Translations under genes and position numbers: made by a program | The notes under the pieces: model-generated | The model's database searches: none | Told to the model about the DNA's origin: nothing | The model's input: the letters and a program-made list of their open reading frames with translations, nothing else | Shown: piece after piece, positions 62,797 through 64,000 of the stretch | Position numbering within the stretch: the first letter of the stretch is position 1 | Layout: each line of letters begins with the position of its first letter | Assembly (NCBI GenBank): GCA_913774715.1 | Contig: CAJYHS010000240.1 | Span: 1 to 64,000 of the forward strand | Reading direction: 5' to 3' | DNA: 64,000 bases | DNA from: an uncultured Siphonobacter sp. | GTDB taxonomy: Bacteria > Bacteroidota > Bacteroidia > Cytophagales > Spirosomataceae

Positions 62797-64000
62797 CTAG
62801 AATTGAATACGAATCATAAATTCCTCGTTAGCAGAAGCTATTTCGGGCTGATACCCGTACGCATCACAGATGGATTTAACAATGGACAATCCTAAGCCCA
62901 ACGACTGACGATGGGTGCTTTGTTTGGTAAATCGATTGAATAAAGCTTCCGTTTTCCCTTCAATGGTGGTAGCTGTATTCCTAATTTCCAGTTGATTTGA
63001 ATTCATCCGAACCTGAATCAAACCACTTTCCGGCGTATGTACATAAGCATTGCGAATGAGGTTACGGACCAGAATTTCAATCAGGTACTCATTCGCCTGA
63101 ACGATAATAGCTTCTTCATCCTTTACCTGAATATCCAGCTGTTTATCTTCCGCCAGAAATTCACACTCATTAATCAGACGAATAACCATTGGATTTACCT
63201 CCACCGATTCACGTTCGCCAAATTGCTGATTATTAATCTTTGTGATGAGTAATAACGCTTTATTTAAAGCCGATAAACGTTCGAGCTGTTCGGTTAATAA
63301 CCCAATCGTGAGAGCGTCCTCTTCCTTTAAGTCCGGGTTTTGTATCAACTGCTCGGTCTGATTCAGGGCAATCGCCAGAGGTGTCTGAATTTCGTGGGAA
63401 GCATTCTCTACGAACTGCTTTTGCTGCTGATACGATTTTCGGTTTACCTCGGCCAGCGTACTCACGGTCTGTGCTAATTCCTGAAATTCATAAATCGAAC
63501 TTTGAGGGATTACCAAGGGGTCCTGACGGTCCACCCGAAAGTTCCGTAACTGCTCCAATGTTTGATAAAAGGATCGCCAGAGTCTTTTTTGAAGAAGAAG
63601 ATTAACAAGAAAAGCCAGCAAAACCAACCCCAGACAAACCCAGGCCGTACTGCGGGTAATGACCTCACCCATATCCTCTAAATCCAGTAAAGAGGTTTCG
63701 ATCTGTAATCGGTAATAGTTACCCTGGTGCTTAAATTTAGTAATCAGCTGCCGGTGTGGTTCGACTTCTTTTTCAATCAGTTCGTAGACTTCAATGTCCT
63801 CGTAATGCTCTTTTAGCTTTTTATAGTCCGAATGACTGATGGGTTCGATTCGAAAATCCGCTTTGACTATCGAATTTTCCGGTGTCCCCTGAGTGGGCAA
63901 GCTCGCTAGTATTTCCAGCTTCCGATTCTGTAATTCTTCATCAATTTCATCCCGTACTTCTTCACATACCTGATCATATATATATAATCCACTAACAACC
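62797..64000 (-). CDS. Sensor histidine kinase, N-terminal end outside the window
   Basis: The frame is open to base 64000, so the true start lies beyond the window. Visible parts: a periplasmic-looking region starting GLYIYDQVCEEVRDEIDEEL; one membrane segment (AWVCLGLVLLAFLVNLLL); a linker with HAMP-like features; the phosphate-accepting His in FVENASHEIQTPLAIALNQ; and the ATP site (NAYVHTPESGLIQV, GLGLSIVKSICDAYG). It likely forms a two-component pair with a response regulator upstream on the minus strand, outside the window. Confidence 0.92.
   Translation of the reverse strand, partial: VVSGLYIYDQVCEEVRDEIDEELQNRKLEILASLPTQGTPENSIVKADFRIEPISHSDYKKLKEHYEDIEVYELIEKEVEPHRQLITKFKHQGNYYRLQIETSLLDLEDMGEVITRSTAWVCLGLVLLAFLVNLLLQKRLWRSFYQTLEQLRNFRVDRQDPLVIPQSSIYEFQELAQTVSTLAEVNRKSYQQQKQFVENASHEIQTPLAIALNQTEQLIQNPDLKEEDALTIGLLTEQLERLSALNKALLLITKINNQQFGERESVEVNPMVIRLINECEFLAEDKQLDIQVKDEEAIIVQANEYLIEILVRNLIRNAYVHTPESGLIQVRMNSNQLEIRNTATTIEGKTEALFNRFTKQSTHRQSLGLGLSIVKSICDAYGYQPEIASANEEFMIRIQF

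Noticed and set aside
1-64000. tRNA, rRNA, phage, transposase
   Set aside because: Looked for by eye on both strands in all spacers; none with a credible cloverleaf, ribosomal core or transposase motif was seen. A tRNAscan/ISfinder run would be the decisive check.

Overview
The window reads as a stretch of core chromosome from a Bacteroidota bacterium, most likely order Cytophagales. Evidence: type IX secretion genes porU and porV; the DUF1800/DUF1501 pair; the rpmG-DUF4295-ftsY block; Bacteroidota-type promoters (-7 box TAnnTTTG) ahead of many genes with no clear Shine-Dalgarno sites; and exported proteins whose predicted signal-peptidase cut leaves an N-terminal glutamine. The genus assignment (Spirosomataceae-like) is inference only. 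I see no rRNA, tRNA, CRISPR array, transposase or phage gene. Genes are dense, on both strands, and many convergent pairs share a stem-loop terminator.

Layout. 1-8.4 kb: end of a metallo-beta-lactamase-fold gene, mutS, a putative metal-responsive pair (MerC-like membrane protein plus His-rich lipoprotein) behind a palindromic operator, ribD, aroE, a DedA membrane protein and a ComA-type phosphosulfolactate synthase. 8.4-20.8 kb: a low-complexity lipoprotein, a structured intergenic RNA candidate, a DUF2141 protein, prmA, a 1666-residue exported protein of unknown function, an SDR, an ElaA-type acetyltransferase, a three-domain calcineurin-like phosphoesterase and an outer-membrane barrel. 20.9-26.7 kb: a visibly AT-richer block with an HD phosphohydrolase and a divergent locus of two DUF4402-like subunits, a PapD-like chaperone and an usher-like outer-membrane protein. 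I read this as a candidate chaperone-usher-type surface fibre system of Bacteroidota. 26.7-36.1 kb: lipocalin, serine hydrolase, aldo/keto reductase, then nuoKLMN (membrane arm of complex I, separated from the rest of nuo) and a GtrA protein. 36.3-46.3 kb: tiny lipoprotein, SprT-like protease, porU, porV, a catalytically degenerate M16 protein, an M28/glutaminyl-cyclase-like lipoprotein and cysS. 46.6-55.4 kb: GNAT-like protein, DUF1800/DUF1501, recO, rpmG, DUF4295, ftsY, an orphan McrC, a VOC protein and an Lrp/AsnC regulator. 55.8-64 kb: holB, hemC, a periplasmic cyclophilin, an RmlD-like reductase, pabB, pabC behind a 7-bp tandem repeat, a MITE-like repeat, an envelope protein and the C-terminal part of a sensor histidine kinase.

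How it works together. The strongest functional theme is the cell envelope. PorU and PorV form part of the type IX attachment complex. The M28 protein could cyclise the N-terminal glutamines left on exported proteins. The chaperone-usher-like locus would build a second, independent surface structure. Housekeeping pathways (folate pabB/pabC, riboflavin ribD, haem hemC, shikimate aroE, respiration nuoKLMN, replication and repair mutS/recO/holB) occupy the rest. Many starts were moved from the longest open frame, using signal peptides and -7 boxes as guides; this is stated in each entry.
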